From contig NZ_QASA01000001.1 in the NCBI RefSeq assembly GCF_003340495.1, forward strand, positions 4,526,001 through 4,590,000: a stretch of DNA of 64,000 nt, read 5' to 3'. Made by a program: the position numbers and the translations under genes. The DNA comes from Adhaeribacter pallidiroseus (GTDB lineage: Bacteria; Bacteroidota; Bacteroidia; Cytophagales; Hymenobacteraceae). The notes beneath the pieces are model-generated. The model was given only the letters and a program-made list of their open reading frames with translations, was not told the DNA's origin and did no database searches. Positions 17,095 through 26,530 of the stretch are shown in pieces. Each line of letters starts with the position of its first letter. The stretch's first letter is position 1.

Positions 17095-19308
17095 TTAATT
17101 GATGTTTGCAGTTTTTTTGTAAGCGGCAAGGCCTGCATCTAAAAAATTCACAAAATGGGTAACATCTAAATCGTAAGCAATGGGTTTAACTAAGGGCTTA
17201 CCATCCGACCCCATTAATATATAAAACGGCTGCGCATTATTCTGGAAAGTTGTGATTTGAAAATCGGCGTATTTTTTACCGATCGTGGTTTTTTGTTTCT
17301 GGTCGTAAGTGGAGGTATACCATTCTGCTTTGGGTAAAGTAGTTTTATCATCTACGTACAAAGCTACTACTACAAAGTCATTCTTCAGGCGTCGCAGCAC
17401 TTCCGGATCCGACCATACATTGGCCTCCATCTCGCGGCAATTCACGCAACCATGGCCGGTAAAATCGATAAAAACAGGTTTATTTTGTTCTAATGCACAA
17501 CGCTTAGCCTGATCCAGATCAAAATACCCCTGGATGCCGTGCGGCAAATGCAGGAACTCGGCGTATTTGGGCTTTTCGCACAAGGTACTAATTGCCGGAT
17601 TACTCCCCCCTCCGGAAGTAAGCAAACGCGATAAATCAAAATCATGGGTACTTTGGGGTGGCAAGTAGCCCGCCAGTGCTTTTAACGGCGCCCCCAATAA
17701 GCCCGGAATTAAATACACCACAAAGCTAAAGGTTATAATAGCCAGCGATAAACGAGGCACACTGAGATAAGGCAAATCACTATCGTGCGCAAATTTGAGT
17801 TTGCCCAGCAGATAGAAACCCAGCAAGGCAAAAAGGACAATCCAGATAGCCAGATAAATTTCCCGGTCCAGAATACCCCAATGATACGCCTGATCGGCCA
17901 CGCTCAAAAATTTTAAGGCTAGAGCTAGTTCTATAAAGCCTAAACAAACTTTTACCGAGTTCAGCCAACCACCCGATTTAGGTAAATTACGCAACCACGA
18001 CGGAAAAGCCGCAAACAACGTAAAGGGTAACGCAAAAGCCAACGAATACGCGAACATGCCCGCAATAGGTTTTAATGTTTCGCCACCCGCCGACGCAACC
18101 AATATACTCCCTACAATAGGCCCTGTGCAGGAAAAAGATACCAACACCAAGGTAAACGCCATAAAGAAGATGCCGTACCAGCCGCCTTTATCGCTTTGGC
18201 TATCGGCTTTATTTACCAGGCTGCTGGGTAAGGTGATTTCAAATAAACCCAAAAAAGACAAACCAAAAAGTAAAAAAATTAAAAAAAAGATGCTATTCGG
18301 CAACCAATGAGTACTAATAAAATTAGCGGCATCAGGACCCGCTAATTTTGAAAAAACAACCCCGATTAAAGAGTAAATAACAATAATGGATACGCCGTAC
18401 CCCAAAGCTTTCAGAATAGATTCACTCCTTCCCTGGCTGTTACCGGTAAAAAATGTTACGGTCATGGGCACCATGGGAAAAACACATGGCGTAAGTAATG
18501 CCACTAAACCGGAGCCAAAAGCCAGCAATACAAATTTCCACAAGCTAGAACCGGTTTGGGATGTTTCTAAAGCGTTAGAACTTGCTGTAATGGAAGCAAC
18601 AGGAATGCTGTTGTTGGGTGTTGCTGCCACCTGCGTGTTTTTTCTCGCTGAATCGGCCAAAGCAGAATCCACGCGGGTAATAACGTTTTGAAAATCCGGA
18701 TTGTCTACCAGCAAGGTTTCGGGTTTTTCGGTGGGTTTACTGGTTTTAACGGCAGTTGGAGATACTGGATTAGTTTCTGGTTTGGGTACTGGAGATGTAG
18801 TTGAATTATTTAAAGATATGGGTTCACCCGTGACCGGGATTGGCTCCAATGTAAACGATTCATCAAACGGAATACACTTGCCATCTACCTCGGTACAAAC
18901 CTGGTACTCTACGGAGCCACTCAGGCGCAAATCTTTTTGCAAGACTTTAATACGCTGCCGGAACTGGGCAGTTTTCGTAAAATAAGTAACATCGCCGCCA
19001 AAAATTTTGTCGAACTTTTTCTTTGGGTTAACCGGAATAATTTTTCCGACTAATTGATAAGATGAATGCGGTGTAAACGTGAAGGTAGTTACTGTTGGCC
19101 CTACGTTCGGATCAAAATCGCTGGAATACAAATACCAGTCAGCATCTATTTTCACATTAATTACCACTTCCATTTCGTCCCCGGTTTTTGCTTCTTTTTT
19201 CGACCAGGAATATGCCCAGGTAGCTGGTTTTAAAACCTGACCAAAAGCACTCGGCAATATTAAAATTAAAATAAAGAACAAAAATATAGCGCGTTTCAGG
19301 AATAGCAT
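17095..19308 (-). CDS. dsbD: Thiol:disulfide interchange protein DsbD family
   Basis: This 737-residue reductant conveyor has three parts. An exported N-terminal domain follows the signal peptide, with cysteines in YQVCTEVDGKCIPFDE. A Ser/Thr/Pro linker leads to a membrane domain of about eight helices (about 255-540) with the active cysteines in LLTPCVFPMVP and SFSCTGPIVGS. A C-terminal thioredoxin-like domain has GHGCVNCREME. It would pass electrons from cytoplasmic thioredoxin to periplasmic partners. Both membrane Cys and the CxxC site are intact. No cytochrome c maturation genes are adjacent. Confidence 0.93.
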   Translation of the reverse strand: MLFLKRAIFLFFILILILPSAFGQVLKPATWAYSWSKKEAKTGDEMEVVINVKIDADWYLYSSDFDPNVGPTVTTFTFTPHSSYQLVGKIIPVNPKKKFDKIFGGDVTYFTKTAQFRQRIKVLQKDLRLSGSVEYQVCTEVDGKCIPFDESFTLEPIPVTGEPISLNNSTTSPVPKPETNPVSPTAVKTSKPTEKPETLLVDNPDFQNVITRVDSALADSARKNTQVAATPNNSIPVASITASSNALETSQTGSSLWKFVLLAFGSGLVALLTPCVFPMVPMTVTFFTGNSQGRSESILKALGYGVSIIVIYSLIGVVFSKLAGPDAANFISTHWLPNSIFFLIFLLFGLSFLGLFEITLPSSLVNKADSQSDKGGWYGIFFMAFTLVLVSFSCTGPIVGSILVASAGGETLKPIAGMFAYSLAFALPFTLFAAFPSWLRNLPKSGGWLNSVKVCLGFIELALALKFLSVADQAYHWGILDREIYLAIWIVLFALLGFYLLGKLKFAHDSDLPYLSVPRLSLAIITFSFVVYLIPGLLGAPLKALAGYLPPQSTHDFDLSRLLTSGGGSNPAISTLCEKPKYAEFLHLPHGIQGYFDLDQAKRCALEQNKPVFIDFTGHGCVNCREMEANVWSDPEVLRRLKNDFVVVALYVDDKTTLPKAEWYTSTYDQKQKTTIGKKYADFQITTFQNNAQPFYILMGSDGKPLVKPIAYDLDVTHFVNFLDAGLAAYKKTANIN

Positions 19309-19773
19309 GAAGTATTACTTTGTGTAAAAGGTATGGCAAAATAACGTAATTACCGGCATATAATATAACCTGGTTATTTTTAACCTTATTGTGTGATTAT
19401 TAGGAGTAAAATTAAGTTAATCTGCTTGTAACAAACTAAATTTGAAACAGATTAAAGAAGATAACAGTTGAAAGAGGCACACGGTTTCCGGATAGCGTAG
19501 AAAAAACTTTTCAGGGGATTAACCTTAAATTTTAAAAATTTTACAGTAACCTAGTTTATGCCATTACGCAAGGCGGACAGCAGCAGTATTTTTAAATTTT
19601 ATGTTGGTTTGCTTGTTTTGCTGATAGTACCGTTAAACTTTTTGGTATAAAGCCAGTCCGTAGCCACAAACCAGGTAAACGCAAGTCTTGTTCAGTAACC
19701 AGAGCTTAATTCTTTCGTTTTAAAACATCCGGGGAATGTTACTAGTTAAAAAACAAAAATATCCGCTGTTTCT
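19309..19773. other. Divergent intergenic stretch
   Basis: This spacer of 465 bases lies between the divergent dsbD and yjdF-like genes and should hold both promoters. I see no RNA gene, repeat or strong hairpin in it. Confidence 0.5.
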
Positions 19774-20424
19774 ATGTCGTTTGTTAAAGTTCGTGCTGCT
19801 CATAAATATTTGCTGCTTTTCCGAAATCCGGTTTTAACCGGCTGCGTGTTAGTTTTTACCTTATTTTGGTTGTACAGCGGTTTTGCTACTACTAACTTTT
19901 TTAATTGGTTACTCGAAAATTTGTTAACCTTTCCGGGGCTTATTGCTTTTGGATTTTTCTACTCCCGCTATTCGCTATCTGATAAAAGCATTGTTTTTGT
20001 TTTTTTGTTTTTACTGCTGCATTTATACGGTAGTCAGTATACTTACCAAAGCAATCCGGTGGGTCATTGGTTACAAGAAGCATTTGCCCTGCCCCGTAAT
20101 CATTACGACCGGTTAGTGCATTTTAGTTTTGGTTTACTCATGGCCTTACCTATGTACGAAATTTGCCGGTATCATTTAAAACACGCGCGCTGGCTGCCTT
20201 ATTTAATTCCTTTAGAGCTTACCTTATCGATGAGTGTATTGTTTGAACTGGTAGAATGGATTTTTTCTACCTTGTTTGTGCAGGAAAAAGCATCGGTGTA
20301 CTTAGGGATGCAGGGCGATATTTGGGATGCGCAAAAGGATGTAGCCTTAGCCTTTTTAGGAGCAGCTATTGCTGTTTTCTTTATCTGGTTTAATATCAAA
20401 GGAGTAAACAAGAGTAAAATTTAA
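19774..20424 (+). CDS. YjdF-like (DUF2238) membrane protein
   Basis: This 216-residue polytopic protein has five or six hydrophobic segments. Family hallmarks are HYDRLVHFSFGLLMALP, ELVEWIFSTLF and GDIWDAQKDVALAFLGA, the conserved charged patches of the DUF2238/YjdF family of inner membrane proteins of unknown function. The start is the first ATG, before MSFVKVRAAHKYLLLFR. It is monocistronic with a terminator about 170 bases downstream. Confidence 0.85.
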   Translation: MSFVKVRAAHKYLLLFRNPVLTGCVLVFTLFWLYSGFATTNFFNWLLENLLTFPGLIAFGFFYSRYSLSDKSIVFVFLFLLLHLYGSQYTYQSNPVGHWLQEAFALPRNHYDRLVHFSFGLLMALPMYEICRYHLKHARWLPYLIPLELTLSMSVLFELVEWIFSTLFVQEKASVYLGMQGDIWDAQKDVALAFLGAAIAVFFIWFNIKGVNKSKI

Positions 20425-20596
20425 AAAAACGTCCTAAATCTAATACCCTTCTGAATGACCAGGATAGCAAATTTTAAGATTTTCTCTCCCGCATTTGACC
20501 AGCTACTTTTAAAAATTTTCTTAAAAGGTTAGAAAAAAATTTAAATCTGAAGGATGTATCTGTGATGGTGGTTCTCAGTACAATTATTCATAAAAA

Positions 20597-20623
20597 AAAC
20601 GGCTGCTCAAAGAACAGCCGTTT
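20597..20623 (+). terminator. Hairpin downstream of the yjdF-like gene
   Basis: AAACGGCTG (20597-20605) pairs with CAGCCGTTT (20615-20623) across a 9-base loop, flanked by an A-run on the left. It lies in the 450-base gap between convergent genes. The rest of that gap shows nothing else apart from the terminator at 20826. Confidence 0.6.
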
Positions 20624-20821
20624 AAAATTGTGTGTAGGAACAGGTCTTTACAGAGGCAACTCTCTTGCCAACTTTTGCCTGAAATCTCAATTATTGTTTT
20701 ATTAATATATATACAAATTAATATAGTTAGTAATATTGTAATAATTAAATTTATTCTTGGCAAGTAACTTGAATAAGTTAATAATCTTTGGGAGTACCTT
20801 TAAGGTAACAAGCCAATAAAT

Positions 20822-20852
20822 AAAAAAAGCCATCCCCAATAGGAATGGCTTT
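20822..20852 (-). terminator. Terminator of the OmpA-family gene
   Basis: AAAGCCAT (20826-20833) pairs with ATGGCTTT (20845-20852). Read on the minus strand, the stem is followed by a U-run from the A-tract at 20822-20828. It sits 23 bases after the OmpA-family stop. Confidence 0.75.
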
Positions 20853-20874
20853 CGTTTATTAGTATTTACGTTGC

Positions 20875-21621
20875 TTACTTAATATCACCGCGCTCAGCTG
20901 CTTTTTTCAATTTTTCGTTGGCGAAAATAGCTACTTCTACCCGACGGTTTGCTTGCTTACCTGCTGCTGTAGTATTTTCGGCAACTGGTTGGCTTGAACC
21001 AAAACCTTGCGCCGTTAAACGGCTAGCCTCTACCCCTAAAGAAGTAATATAATCCGAAACAGCTTGTGCCCGGCGTTCTGACAAAGGCTGGTTAATAGCA
21101 TCAGAACCAGTATTATCCGTATGACCTTGAACAATTACGTTCGTATCACCATATTTTTTAAGAGTTGCAGCTAAGCTTTCGATGTCGGTTTTAGAAGTTG
21201 GCTGTAACTCCGCAGAGTTCGTGGCAAACAAAATTCCAGAATTAAAAGTAATTTTGATACCTTCTCCAACCCGCTCGATTTTAGCATTTTCCATATCGCG
21301 GCGCAACTCTTCTGCTTGCTTATCCATGCGCCGACCAATAACGGCACCAGTAGAACCACCTACGGCCGCCCCAATAATAGCTCCGGCTGCGGTATTTCCG
21401 GTTATTCTACCAATAACGCCACCCACTACAGCACCAGCACCGGCACCAATAATACCCCCTTTGGCTGTTTTATTCATTTTTCTGTTCGGTTGACCTGAAG
21501 TCCGGCTGGTACCACCACCATCCGGCGCACCTGTATCCCGACTAGTTTGTGCGGTTTTACACGCAGAAAAAAGCACTAAGAAGGATAAGAAAACAGATAA
21601 AAATAACTTTGAGATTTTCAT
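20875..21621 (-). CDS. OmpA-family lipoprotein with glycine-zipper segment
   Basis: I place the start at the ATG at 21621 (MKISKLFLSVFLSFLVLFSAC), which gives a proper lipoprotein signal; an ATG 24 bases upstream is less likely. A linker leads to a glycine-rich zipper (GGIIGAGAGAVVGGVIGRI), which can span or associate with membranes. The C-terminal OmpA domain (about 130-235) has NVIVQGHTDNTG and LSERRAQAVSDYI for peptidoglycan (diaminopimelate) binding and ends in ANRRVEVAI. It probably tethers the outer membrane to the wall. Confidence 0.9.
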   Translation of the reverse strand: MKISKLFLSVFLSFLVLFSACKTAQTSRDTGAPDGGGTSRTSGQPNRKMNKTAKGGIIGAGAGAVVGGVIGRITGNTAAGAIIGAAVGGSTGAVIGRRMDKQAEELRRDMENAKIERVGEGIKITFNSGILFATNSAELQPTSKTDIESLAATLKKYGDTNVIVQGHTDNTGSDAINQPLSERRAQAVSDYITSLGVEASRLTAQGFGSSQPVAENTTAAGKQANRRVEVAIFANEKLKKAAERGDIK

Positions 21622-21830
21622 AGAATTAAGTTTTTGAATTTGCACTTTTTAATACGACACTATGCCTATAGTACTCGTTTTGCAGAAAATGGTTTAAATA
21701 ATATATAATTTTTTGTATATTATTATAGTTACAAAAGTCAGGCCAATTCTAGTGCTCAAAAGCTAAAAAGCAAGCAATTTTAAGTAGTCGGAATAAAAGT
21801 ATCAGATTATCAGCAACAATAAAGATTAGT

Positions 21831-22747
21831 TTAAATTGGCGTGGTGGCCTGTAAAGCTTTACCATTAGCAGATACTGAAATTTCATCAGAGAGAGGAGCT
21901 TTATCCGGACGAAGCATCAACAACAAATCCGTTAATTTTTGTTTAAGCTCTTTCCGATGCACAATAAAATCCAGAAAACCGTGATCCAATACAAACTCCG
22001 CACTTTGGAAATCCTTGGGTAAATCTTTACCAATGGTTTCCTTAATAACCCGCGGGCCGGCAAAACCAATAAGTGCACCTGGCTCCGAAATGTTAAAATC
22101 ACCGAGCATAGCAAAGGAAGCTGTAACTCCTCCAGTAGTAGGATCGGTTAACAGAGAGATATATGGTATTTTCTCTTCGGAAAGTAAAGCCAGTTTAGCC
22201 GAAGTCTTAGCCATTTGCATTAAAGAATAACCCGCCTCCATCATACGGGCCCCACCCGATTTAGAAATCATTAGAAAAGGAATGCGCTGCTGCCGGGCGT
22301 AATCTATGGCCCGCGCAATTTTTTCGCCGACCACTGACCCCATAGAGCCCCCAATGAAATTGAAGTCCATACAGGCTACCACTAATTCCAGATTATTCAT
22401 CATACCGCGCGCCGTACGAACAGCGTCTTTCAGATGTGTTTTCCGTTGCGAGGCAGCTATCCGGTTTGGATAGGCTTGGGTATCTACAAATTCCAGCGGA
22501 TCCGAAGAAGTTAAATTTGCATCTAACTCCCGGAAATCAGGCGTATCAAACAAAATTTCAAAATATTCTGCTGAATTAATCCGTTCGTGGTATCCACAAT
22601 TTACACACGTGTATAAATTTGCTTTATGTTCCGTGGTGTTAGTTACCCGCTTGCACTCCGGGCATTTATACCAAAGGCCATCCGGAGTTTCTTTTTTTCT
22701 TCCGTAGGAGTTACAATTCCTTTTTCTACTCTTCTAAACCAAGCCAT
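21831..22747 (-). CDS. accD: Acetyl-CoA carboxylase beta subunit, -1 frameshifted
   Basis: This is the carboxyltransferase beta subunit of acetyl-CoA carboxylase, first step of fatty acid synthesis. The downstream frame (21831-22553 plus upstream codons) encodes the catalytic domain, with [16 protein letters not shown] and [13 protein letters not shown]. Upstream lies the zinc ribbon, with CPEC and CVNC. The N-terminus [19 protein letters not shown], from ATG at 22747, is typical but sits in another frame, which stops after about 32 codons. The frames join by a -1 shift exactly at A AAA AAG (22697-22691), giving [13 protein letters not shown] as expected for the family. Either one A is missing from an 8-A run (mutation or sequencing error) or the site is used for programmed frameshifting. 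Confidence 0.9.
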
Positions 22748-23170
22748 TTTATTTGATTATCTCCTTTCTGCGCGTTGCGCTTTTTAATAAACGTATGCAC
22801 CTTTTTTAAGTCTGTATCAGGCTGGCAAATTATCACGTCTGTATTCCATGTTGCTTTTTTTGCTCGCGAGAGGTCAGAAAATAGTGTGCAAATATAGTAG
22901 TAAATTTTACCGGTAAAAAACTTTCCTACTTTGTTATAAAACGCTGGTTCTACCTGAGACTTTATATAATACATAACGTTTAAAAACAAAACGTTCAAGA
23001 CCCTTTTTTGTTCTAAAAACATGCTTTAATCCTGTATTATTGCTGACCGATAATTTTTAAAAAATTTCAAAAATCAGCAAACTGAAGCAATTATAATCAA
23101 TATCATTGAAACACTATTATTAGTTTTTGTAACTTGCTGCCACTTCGTACTCTTGTCAGAAATTGTTCCT
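22748..23170. other. Divergent promoter region accD / OmpA-family gene
   Basis: This spacer between divergent genes has TATATTTG at 22896-22889 on the minus strand, matching the Bacteroidota -7 box TAnnTTTG for accD, with no good -33 partner. The 98-codon minus-strand frame at 22726-23022 has no family features and overlaps accD, so I do not call it. Confidence 0.4.
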
Positions 23171-24166
23171 ATGCTCATTTCTAGCTTTTCAAATTGTAGT
23201 TTTATAGTTTCTATTCTTATTTTACTTTTTACTTCGTCGTGCGTAACTAAAAAGAAATACGACGATCTGAATAGCCAGCTATTGCAGGTAAACACCGATG
23301 CTGCTAATACGAAACGTTCTCTAAAATTGGCACAAACCCAACAAGCGAAACTAGAGGAAGAACTAAGTGAACTAACCAAAGCTAATCATAAACTAATCAG
23401 CGACTCCACCAGTACCGGTTTGGCACTACGTAAAACCAAACGTTTGCAGACTGATTTAACCAATACCTACGACAACTTACTTAAAAATCATGAGAAATTA
23501 ATGTCAAACAGTGCCACTGAATCGTCGCGGCTTTCTTCCGATTTAACTCGCCGCGAAAGTGAGTTAAAAGCACTAGATGAAAATTTAAAGGCCAGTAAAC
23601 TGCAGATAGATAAACTTAGCGTTGATTTAAAATCCCGGGAGGAGCGCCTGAACGAATTAGAGCGCGTGCTCGCCGAAAAAGATAAAGCTGTGGATGCACT
23701 ACGCAGCAAAGTAAGCAATGCTTTACTGGGTTTTAAAGATAAAGACTTAACGGTAAATGTTAAAAACGGTAAAGTATACGTGTCGTTGGCCGAACAATTA
23801 TTATTTAAATCCGGCAGTACCAAAGTAGACCCTAAGGGTCAGGAGGCTTTGCAAAAGCTAGCCAAAGCTTTACAAGGACAAAGCGACGTAAATGTTTTAG
23901 TAGAAGGCCACACCGACGATGTACCCGTAACCAAAATTACCGGCATACAGGATAACTGGGATTTAAGCGTGCTCCGCGCCACCGAAATAACCCGGATTTT
24001 AACGAAGGCTGGTTTAGATGCAGCCAAAGTTACTCCTTCGGGTCGGGGACAAACGGCTCCGGTGGAAACTGGCAGAACAGCTGAAGCTCGTCAGAAAAAC
24101 CGGCGCACCGAAATCATTCTGACCCCTAAATTAGACGAACTTTTTCAAATTCTGGAGACAAATTAG
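23171..24166 (+). CDS. OmpA-family lipoprotein with coiled-coil
   Basis: ATG at 23171 gives a lipoprotein signal (SFIVSILILLFTSSC); an in-frame TTG at 23153 is the alternative. Residues of about 30-190 form a long coiled coil (repeated Leu/Lys/Glu heptads such as LNELERVLAEKDKAVDALR). The C-terminal OmpA/MotB-like domain has VLVEGHTDDVPV, NWDLSVLRATEIT and RRTEIIL. A lipid anchor, long helical spacer and peptidoglycan-binding head suggest a wall-spanning tether. A terminator follows at 24203. Confidence 0.9.
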   Translation: MLISSFSNCSFIVSILILLFTSSCVTKKKYDDLNSQLLQVNTDAANTKRSLKLAQTQQAKLEEELSELTKANHKLISDSTSTGLALRKTKRLQTDLTNTYDNLLKNHEKLMSNSATESSRLSSDLTRRESELKALDENLKASKLQIDKLSVDLKSREERLNELERVLAEKDKAVDALRSKVSNALLGFKDKDLTVNVKNGKVYVSLAEQLLFKSGSTKVDPKGQEALQKLAKALQGQSDVNVLVEGHTDDVPVTKITGIQDNWDLSVLRATEITRILTKAGLDAAKVTPSGRGQTAPVETGRTAEARQKNRRTEIILTPKLDELFQILETN

Positions 24167-24202
24167 ATGCTAGATACTTGAAGCTAGACTTTATAATACT
24201 AA

Positions 24203-24229
24203 AAATGCCAGCTTATAGCTGGCATTTCT
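24203..24229 (+). terminator. Terminator after the OmpA-family gene
   Basis: AAATGCCAGCT (24203-24213) pairs perfectly with AGCTGGCATTT (24217-24227) across a 3-base loop. It is placed between convergent genes. Confidence 0.75.
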
Positions 24230-24299
24230 CATATCGGGGTTTAATTTTTAAAAAATTTTAAATCAGAAGGTCTCGAATCTACAATCTAGTGTCTGTCGT

Positions 24300-25439
24300 T
24301 TAATTTAACGCTTGCTCTAAATCGGCAAGTAGATCTTCAATATCCTCAATACCTACACTCAAACGAATCAAAGAATCACTAAGCCCACCTTTTAAACGTT
24401 CTTCGCGCGGGATACTAGCATGGGTCATGCTGGCCGGATGTCCGCAAAGCGACTCTACACCACCCAACGACTCCGCCAACGAAAAGTAGTGAAACTTCTC
24501 CAGGGTACGTATCGCATCCTGCATATTATCTCCTTTTAATACAAACGAGATCATGCCTCCAAAATCGCACATCTGCTTTCGAGCCACCTCATGGTTGTTG
24601 TGGTCAGAAAAACCGGGCCAAAATACCTTTTCTACTTTCGGGTGATTTTTTAAAAATTCCGCCACAGCCCGACCATTCTCACAATGGCGCTGCATGCGTA
24701 CGTGTAAAGTTTTTAAACCGCGGAGTAACAAAAAACAATCCTGCGGACCGGGTGTTGCTCCGGAAGCATTCTGAATAAAAGATAAGCGTTGGGCCAGATC
24801 ATCGTTGTTTACAATCAAAGCTCCCATTACCACATCCGAGTGACCACCCATGTACTTGGTAAGCGAATGCATCACTAAGTCTGCTCCTAAGTCCAGTGGT
24901 GTTTGCAAGTACGGAGTGGCAAAAGTATTATCCACTCCCAATAAAATATTGTGTTTCTTAGCTATTTCTACCGCAGCCGCAATGTCAATAATATTCAGTA
25001 AAGGGTTAGTGGGAGTTTCTACCCAAATAAGCTTTGTGTTTTGGTTTATAAATTTTTCAATATTAGCGGCTTCACTCATGGATATAAAATGAAACTTTAA
25101 CCCATAATTTTGGAATATTTTGGTAAATATCCGGTAACTGCCGCCGTATAGATCGTTCGAAGCAATAACTTCATCGCCAGGGTTTAATAACTTAATCATC
25201 GCATCAATAGCTGCCATACCAGAAGCAAAACATAACCCATGTTTACCGTTTTCTAAAGCTGCTAAGGCATTTTGCAGTTGAGTACGCGTTGGATTATGTG
25301 TCCGCGAATATTCATAACCTTTATGATCGCCAGGCGATCTTTGAACGTATGTAGAAGTTTGAAAAATGGGCGTCATAATGGCGCCGGTACTTGGATCGGG
25401 ATAAACCCCCGCGTGTATGGTTTTAGTGCCGAATTTCAT
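24300..25439 (-). CDS. Cystathionine gamma-synthase (trans-sulfuration PLP enzyme)
   Basis: This is a 379-residue Cys/Met metabolism PLP enzyme. GLCFASGMAAIDAM binds the cofactor phosphate, VDNTFATPYLQTPL holds the Asp contacting the pyridine nitrogen, and HSLTKYMGGHSDVVMG carries the PLP lysine. The C-terminal end SLGGVESLCGHPASMTH fits cystathionine gamma-synthase (metB) or gamma/beta-lyases, which cannot be separated safely by eye. I start at ATG 25439 (MKFGTKTIHAGVYPD), the conserved N-terminus, rather than an upstream start inside a repeat. No SAM riboswitch was seen upstream. Confidence 0.9.
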   Translation of the reverse strand: MKFGTKTIHAGVYPDPSTGAIMTPIFQTSTYVQRSPGDHKGYEYSRTHNPTRTQLQNALAALENGKHGLCFASGMAAIDAMIKLLNPGDEVIASNDLYGGSYRIFTKIFQNYGLKFHFISMSEAANIEKFINQNTKLIWVETPTNPLLNIIDIAAAVEIAKKHNILLGVDNTFATPYLQTPLDLGADLVMHSLTKYMGGHSDVVMGALIVNNDDLAQRLSFIQNASGATPGPQDCFLLLRGLKTLHVRMQRHCENGRAVAEFLKNHPKVEKVFWPGFSDHNNHEVARKQMCDFGGMISFVLKGDNMQDAIRTLEKFHYFSLAESLGGVESLCGHPASMTHASIPREERLKGGLSDSLIRLSVGIEDIEDLLADLEQALN

Positions 25440-25448
25440 AGCATAATT

Positions 25449-25477
25449 ACAAGTTACAGGTTGCAAGTTACAGGTTT
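25449..25477. repeat. Short dispersed repeat, copy A
   Basis: Two near-identical 14-base units, each ending agttacagg, form a small tandem. It contains the 13-base core GTTGCAAGTTACA at 25460-25472, also found inverted at 25636-25648 and direct at 30893-30905 in the rRNA spacer. Confidence 0.6.
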
Positions 25478-25630
25478 TGTGCGTTAAAAGTTACAAATTG
25501 CTGCGGGCATGTTTATTCATATTATTTTAAATTTTTCTTTTCCAGTACCTGTAAGTGTATAAGCATATTCTTTTCCATCATTTTGCTTGAGACCTATTAT
25601 TAAAACTATAAACCTGCTATTATTTGTGAG

Positions 25631-25657
25631 CAACTTGTAACTTGCAACCTATACCTT
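25631..25657. repeat. Short dispersed repeat, copy B (inverted)
   Basis: TGTAACTTGCAAC at 25636-25648 is the exact reverse complement of the core at 25460-25472. The two flank the divergent promoter region between the trans-sulfuration gene and the VTT-domain gene. Confidence 0.6.
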
Positions 25658-25668
25658 ACAATTAGTTG

Positions 25669-26379
25669 ATGCTTAAACAACTTTTACAAAAAAACGCAGG
25701 AACTTTTATTTCTATGGTTTTACTGGCCGTTGGGCCCGTACTTATTAGTTCTACGCTTGCCGTTGTTCTCTATCAATACCAGTATATTCTACAGCATTTA
25801 TCCTGGGGACAAATGGTAGTTTATTTTATGGTAGTTTCCGTTACGATGGCTTTTGCTATAACTCCTACTACTTTCGTAGCTATAATAACCGGTTTTTACT
25901 TAGGCTGGAGTGGGTTTCCGGGTGTAGTTATATCCTACGGATTAGCTTCTTTAATCGGCTACGGCCTAGCTCAAATAATAGATCACGGTAAACTGATACG
26001 CTTTATAAGTCACTTCGAAAAAGCAGCTGCGATTATGAGCGAGTTAAAAAATCAAAGCTGGAGTTTAATTATTTTAACCCGGATTTCACCAGTTTTACCT
26101 TTTGCCCTAATGACATTTGTATTAGCTATGATGAAGGTGGAAAAGCGTAAATTTTTTCTGGCTAGTATAGTGGGTATGCTGCCGCGTACTTTATTTTTTT
26201 TCTGGTTGGGTACTCAGGCACAAGATGTTATTGCTTTATTACAAAACCCGGATACTGGCAAGAGTGGTCAAATCTTATTATTATTGCTAATTATAGTTTC
26301 ATTGTTGGGTTTATACTTTCTATTTAATCGGGCATTAAAAAAAGCTTTAGAAAAGAAAGTAGCAGGAAAAAATTTATAA
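25669..26379 (+). CDS. VTT-domain (TVP38/TMEM64/DedA-like) membrane protein
   Basis: This is a 236-residue polytopic protein with about six hydrophobic segments. The central SNARE-associated/VTT region shows FAITPTTFVAIITGFYLGWSG, followed by the conserved Arg-Ile-Ser-Pro (LTRISPVLPFALM) and Gly-Met-Leu-Pro-Arg (VGMLPRTLFFFWLG) motifs. Family knowledge links such proteins to lipid scrambling or flipping and to envelope homeostasis. I start at ATG 25669; an in-frame TTG lies directly before it. It is monocistronic. Confidence 0.88.
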   Translation: MLKQLLQKNAGTFISMVLLAVGPVLISSTLAVVLYQYQYILQHLSWGQMVVYFMVVSVTMAFAITPTTFVAIITGFYLGWSGFPGVVISYGLASLIGYGLAQIIDHGKLIRFISHFEKAAAIMSELKNQSWSLIILTRISPVLPFALMTFVLAMMKVEKRKFFLASIVGMLPRTLFFFWLGTQAQDVIALLQNPDTGKSGQILLLLLIIVSLLGLYFLFNRALKKALEKKVAGKNL

Positions 26380-26395
26380 ATATTTAACAGATAGC

Positions 26396-26427
26396 TTGCG
26401 AAAGAACAGATGGTTTATGTATCTTTG
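26396..26427 (+). promoter_or_regulatory. Promoter of tRNA-Arg
   Basis: TTG at 26396-26398, a 21-base spacer and TATCTTTG at 26420-26427 fit the Bacteroidota -33/-7 promoter. They are placed about 20 bases before the tRNA 5' end. Confidence 0.65.
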
Positions 26428-26447
26428 CACACTCAAAACGAGAAAAT

Positions 26448-26521
26448 GGTCACGTAGCTCAACTGGATAGAGCATCTGACTACGAATCAGAAGGTTTGGG
26501 GTTCGACTCCCTACGCGACCA
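26448..26521 (+). tRNA. tRNA-Arg (anticodon ACG)
   Basis: A cloverleaf can be drawn: D-arm GCTC...GAGC, anticodon stem TCTGA/TCAGA with loop CTACGAA, T-arm with GTTCGACT, acceptor GGTCACG against CGCGACC. The anticodon is ACG, read as ICG after deamination, for CGN codons. The acceptor stem has one A-C mismatch at pair 5:68. CCA is not encoded. Confidence 0.92.
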
Positions 26522-26530
26522 CTTGAAATT

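Noticed and set aside
22726-23022. 98-codon minus-strand frame overlapping the start of accD
   Set aside because: It shows no domain or signal sequence and overlaps the conserved accD N-terminus in another frame; the region is better explained as the accD leader and promoter.
25440-25668. SAM riboswitch upstream of the trans-sulfuration gene
   Set aside because: No riboswitch core is recognisable; the visible structure is the short dispersed repeat.
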